In this document: piece after piece, positions 9,805-21,252 of the stretch
How the letters are laid out: each line of letters begins with the position of its first letter
Position numbering within the stretch: the stretch's first letter is position 1
NCBI GenBank assembly: GCA_002794775.1
Contig: NBAY01000055.1
Location: 186,001-250,000, forward strand
DNA length: 64,000 bases
Reading direction: 5' to 3'
From: Porodaedalea pini
Lineage: Eukaryota; Basidiomycota; Agaricomycetes; Hymenochaetales; Hymenochaetaceae
Position numbers and translations under genes: made by a program
Notes under the pieces: generated by a model
What the model was told of the DNA's origin: nothing
The model's database searches: none
The model's input: only the letters and a program-made list of their open reading frames with translations

Positions 9805-9816
9805 AGGGGAGGGTCA
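9803..9816 (+). other. Polypurine tract of element C
   Basis: The purine-rich stretch GAAGGGGAGGG with a short tail directly precedes the 3' LTR and overlaps the pol stop. It would prime plus-strand DNA synthesis. Confidence 0.7.
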
Positions 9817-10263
9817 TGTCATGGACGCTTTTTAAATTATCTTATCTTATCATTTTCTCTTATCTTATCTTATCTTATCTTATCCATCCATCACTAATCA
9901 CGCTTATTCCTGCTTACTCATTATTCATTACGCTCCTTCTCGCACTATCCTTACTCGCTGACCGATCCTATGATTTCATTATTCTATGAAGTTCCACGAC
10001 GTTCTATCATCTATCCTTATGTAGTAGTTAATTCCCTGGTCCGTGCGCAGCTGCTGAAGGGTATATAAGTAGGTAGTCCTCCTGTACTTATCCCCTAGTT
10101 TCGACCTGGTCAATTCTACCTGGCTACGTCCAGAAGCTATTCCTTATCTCCGCGCTGTGTCAGTTCCCCCTGGCTCACTGCTCTCTCTCTTGTCTCCCTC
10201 CTCCTCTGACTGAGTTCCGCGCGACCCGGCTACCATTTGCGTACCCGTAGTCTGTCGCTGACA
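9817..10263 (+). repeat. 3' LTR of element C
   Basis: 447 bp, identical to the 5' LTR except for two C-to-T changes at CpG sites (in GCAGCCGCTG and GTCCGTCGC). It is followed by the target duplicate GGAAG. Confidence 0.95.
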
Positions 10264-10313
10264 GGAAGACCTTGTCTCCAGCTTTGTACTCCACCAAAGT
10301 TCCTGCTGTCCGG
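10264..10313 (-). pseudogene. Element D pol fragment between two insertions
   Basis: Fifty bp of minus-strand pol linker coding (matching the EYKAGDKVFL region of relatives) continue D after element C. It ends at CCGG, where the solo LTR begins. Confidence 0.75.
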
Positions 10314-11311
10314 TGTGGAGATCCCGATGCCGCTGGCCTCAGAATCGGCTCTATTAGGTTCGGCTCGACTCAGGACAGTCTTACAAGTATCCCCGACGCA
10401 TTTCAGGACACTTTCAGTGTTTGGCAGGATTAACTTGACGCATACAGCTTGGTTCTGCACCGGTGAGCCACCAAAGTCCATTTTGGGTCACATCTGGTAT
10501 TGTTCCGAGCCTCCCGAAGCTTAATTACTCATGTTCTCGAGTTACGGCTCCGAGTTCCGGCTATTTGGTGTTGTTTGGCTAGAGCCTCCGGTCTGTCTTT
10601 GTGTCCTTTGTACGCCGCTCAGAGGCTCAACCCTCTGTTGGTTATTTAAACACTCATGTAAATGTCTCAAAAATACAAGTTTAGTTCCCCTGAGTCAGTC
10701 CCAGTCTTTAGTTCTCGTCTCCGTCGCCGTTCAGTGTCGTTCCATCCGTTCCGTCCGTTCCGTCTCGAGTCCCGTTTTCGGCCAAATCTTGCTTTCGCTA
10801 TATCGCCCTCAGTTCTTAACCGATTCTCGAGCTCTCTTCAGATCCTTAATCTCGTCGAAAATCGCTTTCGAATACTGTCTTTTCTTGCACGATTCCGAGC
10901 CCGCGTCATAGAGCTACGAAAATAGCTTTTGGTTCCGGGAGTTCTGTGCGTTCCGCCAGCCGCAACCAGTGCAACCGCCATATCTCCGTCAATTCTGCAT
11001 CGCGTCTCGAGATCTTTTCAGATTCGGAATCTTCTCGACGAATAGTATCGATTCCTGTCTTCACTGGCGAGTTTCCGAGCCCGGGTTGTCAAGATCGTAG
11101 TCGCTCTTTGTTCTCCGACTGCATTTAGGCACGTTTTGCAGGTCGTCCTTTGTACTCGCGTCCTCGAGTCGACACCTAGCCCCGAGTATTCTATTACACT
11201 TCCCCACACTTCCTGACACTATCCCCTCCATCAGACACATTAGAGTGAACCCCCAGTGGCCGAACTCAACCAGGTCCAAGTCTGCCTGTAGACCCGTACA
11301 GTCACCTTTCA
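10314..11311. repeat. Solo LTR, family 4, copy 1
   Basis: This 998-bp insert begins TG, ends CA and is flanked by CCGG on both sides (10310-10313, 11312-11315). Element D coding resumes exactly after it. A reverse-complement copy is at 39603-40580. It has no coding capacity, so it is best read as a solo LTR left by LTR-LTR recombination. By comparison with the other copies the sense strand is probably minus. Confidence 0.82.
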
Positions 11312-12101
11312 CCGGTCATGGTAGCGCTTCATGTCCTCCACTACCTTGACCAGATTGTCCTTTGCGACGCGATGAGTTTCCTTGATGTGCTTCGCAAATT
11401 CTTCCGCTGACATGTTAGCTGATGAAGTTTGCATTGTGTCGAAGCTCAGAGGATGACATCCTGTATTCGCATAGAAGGGGGACATTTTTGTCGCTGAGTG
11501 TTCACAGTTGTTGTATGCGAACTCTGCAAGGGGGAGCCAGTCATTCCAGTCCGATTGCCAATGGTTAACAAAGAGTCAAAGGTACTGTTTGAGCTCCTGG
11601 TTAACGTGTTCCGTTTGGCCATCTGTCTGCGGATGATATGCCATTGACAGGTTACCTTCAATGTGCAGGAGTTTGTATAGCTCCTTCATCATCAACGCGT
11701 CGAACTGCGTGCCTTGGTCGTGGATGATCTTCTTCGGCAGGCCATGGAGGCGGAAGACGTGGTCACGGTACAGTTGAGCCATTCCTTCTGCTGACAGTTT
11801 TGTTGTCATTGGGATCGCGTGCATCTGCTTCAAGAATCTGTCCATGAAGATGCAGATGGCATTGTGTCCCTTTGAGTCAGGGAGCTCTCTGATGAGATTG
11901 ACTGTGATGGTTTCCCAAGGGCCTTTGGGGATTGCATTTGGATGGAGCAGTCTTGACCTCGACATCATCAGAGCTTTCGTTCGCTGACAGCGATCACATC
12001 CTCAGACGTACGTTCAGATGTCAGAGAACATCAACATCCACCAGAAGTCTCGCCTGACCAGTTCTACTGTCTTCGACACTCCTGGATGTCCAGCTAGTAC
12101 C
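11312..12101 (-). pseudogene. Element D: integrase core, inactive
   Basis: The minus strand codes for family 2 integrase. The first catalytic Asp is Asn here (TVNLIRELP instead of TVDLIGELP), and a TGA replaces CGA at 11576-11578. The second Asp region reads HDQGTQFD. The piece is bounded by the CCGG duplicate of the solo LTR and by the GTACC target of element E (12097-12101). Confidence 0.85.
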
Positions 12102-12547
12102 TGTTAGGCGGAAGTCTGGGTGGAACTCAGACTAGGCAACCTCAACGTGCGGCACCTGACGGTGACGTGACGTTGTCTGGGACAGGCCGTATCTCGAACA
12201 CGAAGTTCGGGCGGTGGGTTTACTCAGACTAGGTCGTCGTGGAGGTAAGAGGATTAATACAAGACTAAACTAATACAAGGGGGACGAGTCTCACCTATGT
12301 CGTCGTGGAGGTAAGAGGAAAAGCAGAACAAGGAGTTCATGCGATTCCTGAGACCTTATATAGTGACAACCGTGAGACTATATTATCTAATGTTACATAA
12401 ACGAACGGAATGGAACAAATGAAGGTCATGTGGAGGGAGTGTGGGAAATGATTGAAAAGATGATTAAATATAATGAAAAGGAGTGGTTAAAAGAAAAGAA
12501 ATGGTAAAAGGAAAATAAAAGAAAAGGTGAAGGTTCAAGTCCTAACA
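12102..12547 (-). repeat. 3' LTR of element E
   Basis: On the minus strand it starts TGTTAGGACTTG and ends CGCCTAACA. U5 is type b, with the terminal hairpin AGTCTG/CAGACT. The pol tail and polypurine tract adjoin at 12548. Confidence 0.92.
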
Positions 12548-15500
12548 TTACCCCCTCCTCAAGGTTGGGTGTCCCGACCAACCAAGATCGAGGTCGTCTG
12601 GTTTGGTGTTGACGAAGCATGGGCGGAGTCATTGGCGAGGAATGTTGAGTTTTTGAGGGGTGCCAGGGAGTTTTTGATAGAATTCAGCGATTGCCTCCTT
12701 TGCGTTCTCGCCAAAGTCCATCTCGGGCTGCCAAGTTGGTTTGTTGTAGCCAACCCACTTGACGAGGTACTGTAGCTTTCCTCGGTGCAGACGCGAGTCT
12801 AGAACTTCCTCAATCTCGTACTCCTCCTCATTGTCGACGATGTCAGGTGGCAGTGGTGGTGGTTGTTTTTGGCTCTCGAAGGATGGTTCGACAGCGGGCT
12901 TTAGCAGGGCTTCGTTGAAGACCGGGTGGACCTTCTTCCATCGCTTGGGGAGCTTGAGCTTGTACGCGCTAGCTCCTACCTTGTCGACGATCTCGAAGGG
13001 ACCATACCATTTGTCAGCAAGTTTCTTCATCAGCAAATCTGTGCTGATGTTTCGCCCGCCAAGGAAAACCTTGTCTCCAGCCTCGTACTTTACCGAAGTT
13101 CCTGCTGTCCTGTCATGGTAGCGCTTCATGTCGTCCGCCGCCTTGACCAGGTTGTCCTTTGCAACATGATGAGTCTCCTTGATGTGCTTCATGAATTCTT
13201 CCACCGACATGTTAGCAGACGAGGTTCGTGTTGTGTCAAAGCTCAAGGGGTGACGTCCTGTGTTCGCATAGAAGGGGGACATTTTTGTTGCCGAGTGTTC
13301 GCGGTTGTTGTACACGAACTCCACGAGGGGGAGCCAGTCCTTCCAATCTGATTGGCAGCGGTTAATGAAGAGTTGAAGGTACTGTTCAAGCTCCTGGTTA
13401 ACGCGTTCTGTTTGACCATCTGTTTGTGGGTGATATGCTGTCGATGGGTTGCCTTCAATGTGTAGGAGTTTGTACAGTTCCTTCATCATCAATGCGTCGA
13501 ACTGCGTGCCTCGGTCATGGATGATCTTCTTCGGCAAGCTGTGGAGACGGAAGACGTGGTCGTAGTATAGCTGAGCCATGCCTTCCACTGACAACTTTGT
13601 CGTCGTCAGGATCGCGTGCATCTGTTTCGAGAATCTATCAATGAAGATGCAGATCGTGTTGTGTCCCTTGGAGTCCAGGAGTTCTCCAATGAGGTCGACC
13701 ATGACAATTTCCCAGGGGCCTTCAGGGACTGTGTTTGGGTGGAGTGACCTTGACCTCGACACCCTCAGAGCCTTTGTTCACTGACAGCGATCACACCCTC
13801 GGACATACACTCAGACATCAGAGAACATCGACGTCCACCAGAAGTCTCGACGGACAAGCTCCACCATTTTCGACGCTCCTGGGTGGACAGCCAGTACCAA
13901 GTCATGACATTCCCGCAATACGGCCTCCTTCATTGTTGATGGCACGTACCCCTTGCCTTTCATCTGCCACAACCCGTCGACTTTCGTCATACCCGTTGGC
14001 CTCTCCGACTTGTCTTGCGCCCTCTGCGCGTCACCCACTCATTCCAACACCTCATCCCGCAACGTTCGCACCACCCCGTGGTTCAACCACTTCTCCTTGA
14101 TGACCACAAGGCCCTCGTTGTCATCCTTGCCTTGGTCGTATCCAGCCTTGTGTGATAGTAGGTCAGCCTTGCCCATCGTCTTCCCCGACTTGTGTTCGAG
14201 GTGGAAGTTGAATTCTTCGAGTTCGGTCCACCAGCGAGCTTGACGATAGCTCAGCTTCTGCACCGACTTGAAGTAGGTGAGGTTTGCGTGGTCGGACCAG
14301 ATCTCAATCTTGTGACGGGCGCCGAGGAGGTATTGTCGCCACTCCTTGAGCGCCGAAACTATTGCGAGCATCTCCTTATCGTAGATCTCGTAGTTTCATT
14401 CCGCGGGCAGGAGTACTTCTGACCTGAAGGCAACCACCCTCCACTTGCCTTCCTGCTTCTGCAACAACACGCCACCAAGCACAAAGTTCGACGAGTCCGC
14501 CTCGACGCGGAAAGGGCCCTCATCGTTGGTGATAGCCAGGACTGGAGGTGAGCAGAGACGTCGTCTCAGCTCCTCGAACACTTCCTGCTGTTTGGTCTCC
14601 CATACCCAGTCCTTCTTGCCCATCAGTGAGGTCAGTGGGTGGACTACCTTGCTGTAGTCCTTGATGAACCGTCGCAGCCAGTTGCCCATGCCGAGGAATT
14701 GCTGCAGTTGTTTAACGTTTTGCGGGACAGGCCAGTCCGCAATCGCCTCTGTCTTTGCTGGGTCAGCCTTGATCTCGCCGTTGCCGATGATGTGGCTGAG
14801 GTATTTCACAGTCTTGGTGTCGAACTCGCATTTTTCTGGCTTCAGGTACAGGCCGTTCTCTTGCAAGATCTGAAGGATGCGCCTCGACGTCTCGATATGT
14901 TCCTCAAGAGTTTGTGAAAGGATGAGGATGTCGTCGAGATAGATGATGATCAGGTTATTGTAGATCAGTCCCTTGAAGATGTGGTTGATGAAGGCTTGGA
15001 ATGTCGCCGGTGCATTGCAAAGACCAAAGAACATGACCGTCGGTTCAAAGAGACCCATATTTGTGTGAAAGGCTGCCTTCCACTCATTGCCCTCACGGAT
15101 CCGGACGTTGTAGTATCCCCATCGGAGGTCAAGTTTGGTGATGAACTTCACCTTCTTGACCTTGTCGACAAGTTCATCAATGAGGGGGAGAGGATACTTG
15201 TTCTTGATTGTACCGTCATTGAGTTTGCGGTAGTCCTGAATCGGGCGTAGGGACTTGTCGGCCTTCTTGATGAAAAAGAAGGGCGACGCCATCGGTGAGA
15301 TCAACTTTCGTATGCGGCCTGACTTCAGGTTCTCTTCGAGGAAGTCCTTTAGCGACTGTTGTTCTGTTGGTGTCAGCAGATAGATCTTGCAGTCGCTAGG
15401 TTTGAAGTCGGGTTTCAGGTCGATGACGTGGTCCCAGGGGTGGTGTTCCGGTAGCTTCTCGAATCCCTTCTCACTGAAGACGTCGCGTAGTCGTTGAGGT

Positions 15501-16163
15501 ATGCGGGCCAGGACGCCTTGTCCATTCGCACTTCTCACACCCTCCTCATCTCTTCCACAGCCTCCTTCTCAATCACACATTCCTCTGGACAGCGGGTGAA
15601 TTCAATTGAACCCGTTTTCCAGTCGACCTCCAGGTTGTGACATCGAAGCCAGTCGTAGCCAAGGAAGATGTTCAACGATGCTAGGGACGTCACTGCAAGG
15701 ATGATCCTTTCCTTGTGATGTCCGATCATTAGCTCAATGTCGACGTATCTCTCGATCAAACCGGCTTTGTTGTGCATGCCATCCGCATTGAGCACCGTGA
15801 GGGGTCTGATGTAGCGCTTGGTCTCCAACCCATATCTTTCTACGAACCTCATGTCGATGCATGATCCTGTGCACCCTGAGTCAAGGAGAGCATGCGCATC
15901 TACCTCTCTCACTTCACCCGACTACACTGTGTCCAACATTTCAGGAGGAGGTCCAGCTGGCGTCCACCAGTTCCCCTCATGAACAGTTGCTCACACTCAT
16001 CCTTTTCATTCACACCGGTGGGGACTTAGTAATCAAGAAAACCATCGATGTTCGTTTGCATCTAGGTATTGTACAGACGGTTGGTTATATTTTATTGAGT
16101 CTGGATTCGAAGCCCCTTGTTCTTCTCGGTCAGCTGCCCCAATGGCTACACCTGACCACTCGC
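12548..16163 (-). pseudogene. Element E pol, broken
   Basis: Protease (LLDSGCTGSCID, 15535-15912), RT with intact YLDDILIL and RNase H (14039-15538), and integrase with MVDLIGEL, HDRGTQFD and QTDGQTERVNQE plus chromodomain (12629-13762) are all seen in order. Breaks include TGA for CGA at 14396-14398 and 13778-13780 (CGA AC to TGA AC in the zinc-finger end CQRTK) and a lost frame near 15535. Nearly all the damage is C to T at CpG. A source element would have been like Q. Confidence 0.88.
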
Positions 16164-16170
16164 AAAATCC
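16128..16170 (-). promoter_or_regulatory. Frameshift signal of element E
   Basis: On the minus strand GGATTTT (16164-16170), the 6-nt spacer GCGAGT and a stem GGTCAG (16152-16157) pairing with CTGACC (16128-16133) enclose the gag stop. Confidence 0.7.
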
Positions 16171-17232
16171 TGCAAGTCGATGACCTCTTCGTCATCGCCG
16201 TCTTCTTCTACATAGTCCTCCACTGTTGTCCTCCGAGTGTCTACGACTTCCTCGAAGGCTGATTCCTTCATTGCGCCCAGCTCGTTGGCAAGAAGGCAAC
16301 ACTCGCCTGGTGCCATCATCTGCAGCATACGCTGCACGATCATTCTTCCTTGCGGGCACACGTCCTTAAAGTGGCCCAGCTTGCCACAAATCCAACATGC
16401 CCTTTGTCGTTGCGCCTCGTTCATTGAGACGTCCATCAGCTGGCCGGCACCTCCGAAAGTGATGCCAGTCGCGTCATGTTTGTCGGCGTGGGGGGCTGCA
16501 ATCTGACGACAGGCCGAGGGTGCCTGCTGCGGTTGCTGGCGCGGTGGGAGTGGAAATGCACGACCTCGCTGGATTGCATGGATCTCCTGCTCACCACGAT
16601 CGATCTCGATGGCCTTCTTCTTCCAGTCGTCGTACGTCATTGGGACTGGCATCGACCTTAGTACTCCATGGACCACCTCGATGTTCATCACACGCTTCAG
16701 GCGGTCGCAGATGATGCTGTCGTCCGTCAGCCCAGCTCTAGTGATGATGACGTCGAGCTTCTGGAAAAACTCGTCGGCGGTGAGGTCCTTCTGAACCTTG
16801 GTTCAGAATTCCGCTAGCGCTTTTTCCTTCTGGTTCGGGTCATCGAAACGAGGCATCTAGGCGCTCTTGGAACCTCGTCCAACTGTCGGTGAAGGTCACG
16901 ATGCCCGCTGTTGTTGACTCCTCCACGTAGTTTTGTGCCCATGTCACGGCATTGCCACCCTTTAGGTAGGAGAGAGCAACGTAGATCTTACTTTCCGACG
17001 TCGGGTACCGGCTTGGGTTTGCCGAGACAAAGAGGAGGACCTCATGTTTGAAGTCCAGGTAGTCGTCGCCGCCAGTGAATTCACGTGGCCGGGCGACGTC
17101 AATGTTGGGGGTGGGGGCGTTACCTTGGCCAGCGCCTGCTGGGGTTTGGGCTGCTTGGTGAGTGAACGCTCCTGCGACGATTGCCGCAATTTGTCCCAGC
17201 TGTTGCTGGCTGAAGGCTCCCGTCGACATCAT
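16146..17232 (-). pseudogene. Element E gag, broken
   Basis: It begins MSTGAFSQQQLGQIAAIVAGAF and keeps the Gag domain (PREFTGGDDYLDFKHEVLLFVSANP when translated piecewise) and a zinc knuckle CWICGKLGHFKDVC. An extra A near 16850 shifts the frame and TGA replaces CGA at 16803-16805. The C-terminus is acidic and ends before the frameshift hairpin. Confidence 0.85.
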
Positions 17233-17934
17233 AGGTGCAGGTGTTACGGGTTCAGGGGGGGTCGGCAGCAAGGAGTCTTGTCGGGTTTCTTGGTATGGTC
17301 CCAGGATGGGTGGAAGAATGGTCGAGGTCGAAAGCGACGGTGAAGTCGGGTTTGTAGGTTCGGATGAGAGGGACCACTTCAGTCTTCTTCCTCCTTCTAA
17401 CGTCAAATACCAGAGTCCCTTTTCGGCACACCACCAGATGATATACTCTACGCCCGCTTGAGTGACGGTGCACCAGGAACAACGTTCCTCATTATACCAG
17501 GAGCGGGGTGGGAGGGCAAGGCGCTGTTCCTCAGCAAGATCTATGTTGCCGATGGTGGGGGAATAGGGATCGGTTGTGCGTTTGATCCGGGGTTATGCCA
17601 ACGTTGGATGGGTTTATCGGCGAAGTTGATGATGAGACGGAAAGACGCGGCAGAGATAACAATCGACAACGATGTTGACAACTGCACACGCAACGTCACC
17701 CATGTCCAAGTTAAGTGGCTCCTCCACCAAAGGGAGATGCAGAGAGCCAGGGTCGGGAAAGGTCAGTTTTATGTAATACACGAACATCCGAAAACGTCCG
17801 GCAGGGTTGAGGGTTGTTGTTTAGGGGGTTTACATGTCAAGTCCATCGAGGGGAATGCTCCTCTAGACTGAGTGAAGGCGAGTCGACAGCGATGACGTAC
17901 GCTGGGGATGAGCCTGGGTGGGGTTCTGCTTTTA
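17233..17934 (-). other. 5' leader of element E with primer site
   Basis: About 700 bp without a convincing gene. The primer site AAAAGCAGAAC is at 17923-17933 (minus), one base from the 5' LTR, and complements GTTCTGCTTTT of the LTR. Confidence 0.65.
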
Positions 17935-18381
17935 TGTTAGGTGGAAGTCTGGGTGGAACTCAGACTAGGCAACCTCAACATGTGGCACCTGACGGTGATG
18001 CTGACGTTGTCTGGGACAGGCCATATCTCGAACACGAAGTTCGGGCAGCGGGTTTACTCAGACTAGGTCGTCGCGGATGTAAGAGGATTAATACAAGACT
18101 AAACTAATACAAGGGGGACGAGTCTCACCTAAGTCATCGCGGAGGTAAGAGGAAAAGCAGAACAAGGAGTTCATGCGATTCCTGAGACCTTATATAGCAG
18201 CGACCATGAGACTATATTATCTAAAGTTACATAAACGAACGGAATGGAACGAATGAAGGTCATGTGGAGGGAGTGTGGGAAATGATTGAAAAGACGATTA
18301 AATATAATGAAAAGGAGTGGTTAAAAGAAAAGAAATGGTAAAAGGAAAATAAAAGAAAAGGTGAAGGTTCAAGTCCTAACA
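17935..18381 (-). repeat. 5' LTR of element E
   Basis: 447 bp with the same ends as the 3' LTR and U5 type b. It contains the internal direct repeat of about 24 bp around CTTACcTCCGCGACGAC-like units. GTACC follows as target duplicate. Confidence 0.92.
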
Positions 18382-18435
18382 GTACCGAGTCGTGACATTC
18401 CCGCAATACAGTCTCCTTCATTGTCGATGGCACAT
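18382..18435 (-). pseudogene. Element D integrase fragment
   Basis: Fifty-four bp continuing D after E (minus-strand coding for the region before the zinc finger, VPSTMKEAVLRECHDS-like). It ends where the TGTAGAG repeat begins; its continuation was not found in this window. Confidence 0.7.
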
Positions 18436-19260
18436 TGTAGAGTTCCGACGAGTGGCCAACCACTGCAGATCCCTCTAGAGGCCATCCGTCACATGTTCCA
18501 ACAAGTATTGACATGTACTGGACTCAGAATGGTTTGCCCGACACATACTGGACACAGGACGATTTGCCCAACATCACATCAGCAGATCACTAGGAAGATC
18601 CCCCTGGCAATTCGGGACGTACCAGAAAGCTTATGTCATCGGAGTCAGTTGGGATGTGTACCGGAGATCTGCCCGATGATGGGTGACGACTCATCGATTG
18701 GAGGATCTCAGTTCTGGTGGAGCTGCAATATGACCGGATGATGGACTGATGCAAATGGGGAAGTTGTCGCATGGACAGGTTTTCTTTTGAATTTCTATGT
18801 TTCTCTTACATTCCAAATGTTTTCTCTCCGACGCTCTATGTTTCACCCGGTATGCACATTATACTCACTTTGGAATAATTTTCCTGTAGATAGATCTCTT
18901 GCACCTTGTATTTAGGGACTTCCCTGTCGTAGGTAGCAAGGGAGGAAAATACTACCACAGAGTTCCCCTCAGATAGGGCAGCTTCCGTGCGTGCAGTCAG
19001 TCTCCGCAACAGTTAGTTTTGTGGCAACCTTGTCTTCAGTCTCATCTCTTGTCTCGTTCTCCTTCTCATCTCTGCTATTGCTATTGTCTCATACCGGAGT
19101 TGATATCCCACTCGTTCCAGCTCTGCACCGACACTCACTTCAGGTCTGGAGCACTTTACAGTATTGACACGTACCGACACATACCAATGCATACCGACGT
19201 GTACCGGGTTTTTCCCATGCTCATACTGAGCATATATTTACTGCAAAACTCAACGGAAAC
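18436..19260 (+). repeat. TGTAGAG repeat, unclassified (possible LTR)
   Basis: Begins TGTAGAGTTCC precisely at the break in D. Its first ~155 bp recur in reverse complement at 51689-51843, ending at the same TGTAGAG. It contains two adjacent ~30-bp units (18513-18542, 18543-18572) and, near 19166-19207, several TACCGACAC-like repeats. I see no coding domain. An LTR of another retrotransposon is likely, but its right end could not be fixed. Confidence 0.55.
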
Positions 19261-19868
19261 ACGTCCCCAAATGAACTACTGATCCTAAACAACCCATACA
19301 CAGGATCTACACCGGCTGCTCACAATGATGAGCATACTCCCTCAACACAATGGATCAAATGCATATCTTGTCTCCACAGAAGTCTAGAGGATGTCCATAG
19401 CTACAACTCTATGGTCTTAGATTTTTTAATTATCAAATATTGGGGGACTAGTAAGGCAAAAAAGTTTATTTTTCCTAGACACCCCAGGATTGTGTACATA
19501 CCATTTCCATGCTTTTGAGAAAAATTTGAACTTTTTGAATCTCACTTTTGGCTGCACCGATCATTCTAAATATGGAAATTTATTATGTCATCATTTAACC
19601 GAATGTGTTAGTCATAAACCACATATAGTAAGTTTATTTTGGAGGTCTTCAGAGCCTCTAACTATGTTGTGATCACATTTAGAATATTGTAGAAGGGCAC
19701 AGAAAACATGCCTGCTTCCTTGTTGAAAAATAATCCAAGGTCCCATGAACCGACTTTTTCTCCTGGCCAAATTTTGGCCGCCGATCATTCCAAATGGGGA
19801 AAGGCTCAGGGTTCAGGTTTGTGACAGTGACATGACAATGGCTTGTCGAGTTTAACTTTCATCTACCT
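19261..19868. other. AT-rich non-coding stretch with an internal repeat
   Basis: No ORF with a recognisable product. A ~33-bp motif containing CCGATCATTC occurs twice (19544-19578 and 19771-19802). It may be the body of the TGTAGAG element or older repeat DNA. It ends at the truncated start of fragment G. Confidence 0.45.
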
Positions 19869-19937
19869 TACCACTTGTCGGCTAGCTTCTTCGTTGGCGA
19901 ATCTGTGCTGATGTTTCACCCATCGAGGAAGACCTTG
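19869..19937 (-). pseudogene. Fragment G: pol linker, interrupted by F
   Basis: Minus-strand family 2 sequence of the GPF region (matches the KKLADKWYGPF stretch of relatives). It ends in CCTTG (19933-19937), the left target copy of element F; G resumes at 26952. Confidence 0.75.
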
Positions 19938-20394
19938 TGTCATGGACACTTTTTAATTATGTTATTCTCTTATCATTTTTTCCTTATCTTATTATATCTA
20001 ATCTCATCTTATCTTATCCAATGTCACTAATCACGCTTATTCCTGCTTACTCATTATTCATTACGCTCTTTCTCACACTATCCCTACTCGCTGACATACT
20101 ATGACACTATTGTTCTACAAAGTTCCACAATGTTCTTTCATCTATCTTTATGTGGTAGCTAATTCCCTGGTCCGTGCGCAGCCTCTGTAGGGTATATAAG
20201 TAGGTAGTCCTCCTGTACTTATCTCTTAGTTTCGACCTGGTCAATTCTACCTGGCTACGTCCAGAAGCTGCCCCCTACCTCTGCGCTGTGTCAGCCCCCC
20301 CTGGCTCACTGCTCTCTCTCTCTCTCTCCTCTGCCTCCAACTGAGTTCTGCGCAACCCGGTTACCTTTTGCGTACCCGTAGTCCGTCGCTGACA
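19938..20394 (+). repeat. 5' LTR of element F
   Basis: 457 bp from TGTCATGGACAC to CGCTGACA. TATATAAG at 20193-20200, predicted start AGTTTCGACCT at 20228-20238, matching primer site at 20397-20407. Confidence 0.93.
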
Positions 20395-20407
20395 CAAGGT
20401 CGAAACT

Positions 20408-21252
20408 GCCCTCCTTACCGCCTTGCGCACTTCTCAGTCACCACTGCTAAACTGGCTCTGAACGTTCGCGTCTCTTACCGACACCAATCTCTTTATTGTG
20501 CCACGTTCTACCATCTTACCTGCACACCTACCATCACCTTCACACTCGACCTCTTCCTCTTATCCATCATCATTACACTCAACCCTTACATCGTGCAAGT
20601 ACCTCAAAACCGACCACTACCCGTCCGCAACCCCAAACTATAAAACAACATTCTTATCCGACGCGTCCGACGACTTGGACTACGACCCCGACTACAATCG
20701 CTTCGACCCACACCCATTCTCATACCGATCTCACGTGCATCGATCAGGCCGATATGTCGTTAACCATTTACTCTCATTACTAAACTCACTCGTTTCATAA
20801 CCCGCCGTCCTCTTTCTATTTGATCAACCAGCGCTCATTTGAGAGGGGGTAACATTGAGTCCGACCCACTCGAGAGTAGCTACCAGGCCTTGGGGGTGAT
20901 CTTCGGAAAGGTCCCTTGGCGCCCGTTGGAGTCTTCACAGAGGAAGATCCGGGTTTGATCAGCAAGTGAAAGTCGACCACCACATCCGGAGCTTTGTTAC
21001 AGCGCTCAGTCAGATCCGCAGGCGTCCGCACCACCTGCCAGCTGACAGTGTTGTTTCTGACTTGAGCTGGCTCCACACCCGTACGCCTGACCGTCTGGAT
21101 CAGCAGTACAGCGTTGGAATACACCACCCGAAGACACTGCCGACGCTGTCCTCACACAACTACCACCGTTAACCGACGATGATCTAGTACGCCTAGACGA
21201 CGAGCTAGGAGCCCACCAACCACCCCACCCATCGCCAGCACCATTGCCCGTA
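20408..21252 (+). other. 5' leader of element F, no gene
   Basis: Collinear with the leader of C. No ORF resembles a known protein. Confidence 0.6.

Larger units (their letters stand above)
3281..10263 (+). mobile_element. Element C: complete chromovirus-type gypsy retrotransposon (family 1)
   Basis: This 6983-bp element has two 447-bp LTRs, a self-complementary primer site, gag, a -1 frame pol with chromodomain, a polypurine tract and a perfect 5-bp target duplication GGAAG (3276-3280 and 10264-10268). The LTRs differ at only two positions that I can see (CCG versus CTG, both at CpG), so the insertion is recent. Both ORFs are open and all catalytic residues are present, so it could be autonomous. 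It was inserted in decayed element D. Confidence 0.95.
12102..18381 (-). mobile_element. Element E: full-length but decayed gypsy chromovirus (family 2, U5 type b)
   Basis: 6280 bp with LTRs of 446 and 447 bp and a perfect target duplication GTACC (12097-12101 and 18382-18386). It was inserted in the integrase of D. Gag and pol are recognisable over their full length but have several TGA codons at former CGA codons and at least one frameshift. Confidence 0.92.

Noticed and set aside
10531..10925. ORFs of 87-126 residues in the solo LTR as a gene
   Set aside because: They lie in an LTR, and the second copy (39603-40580) does not preserve them all. No recognisable domain.
18782..19060. T-rich stretch as an intron-containing host gene
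   Set aside because: No pair of coding segments with a recognisable product could be joined around plausible splice sites.
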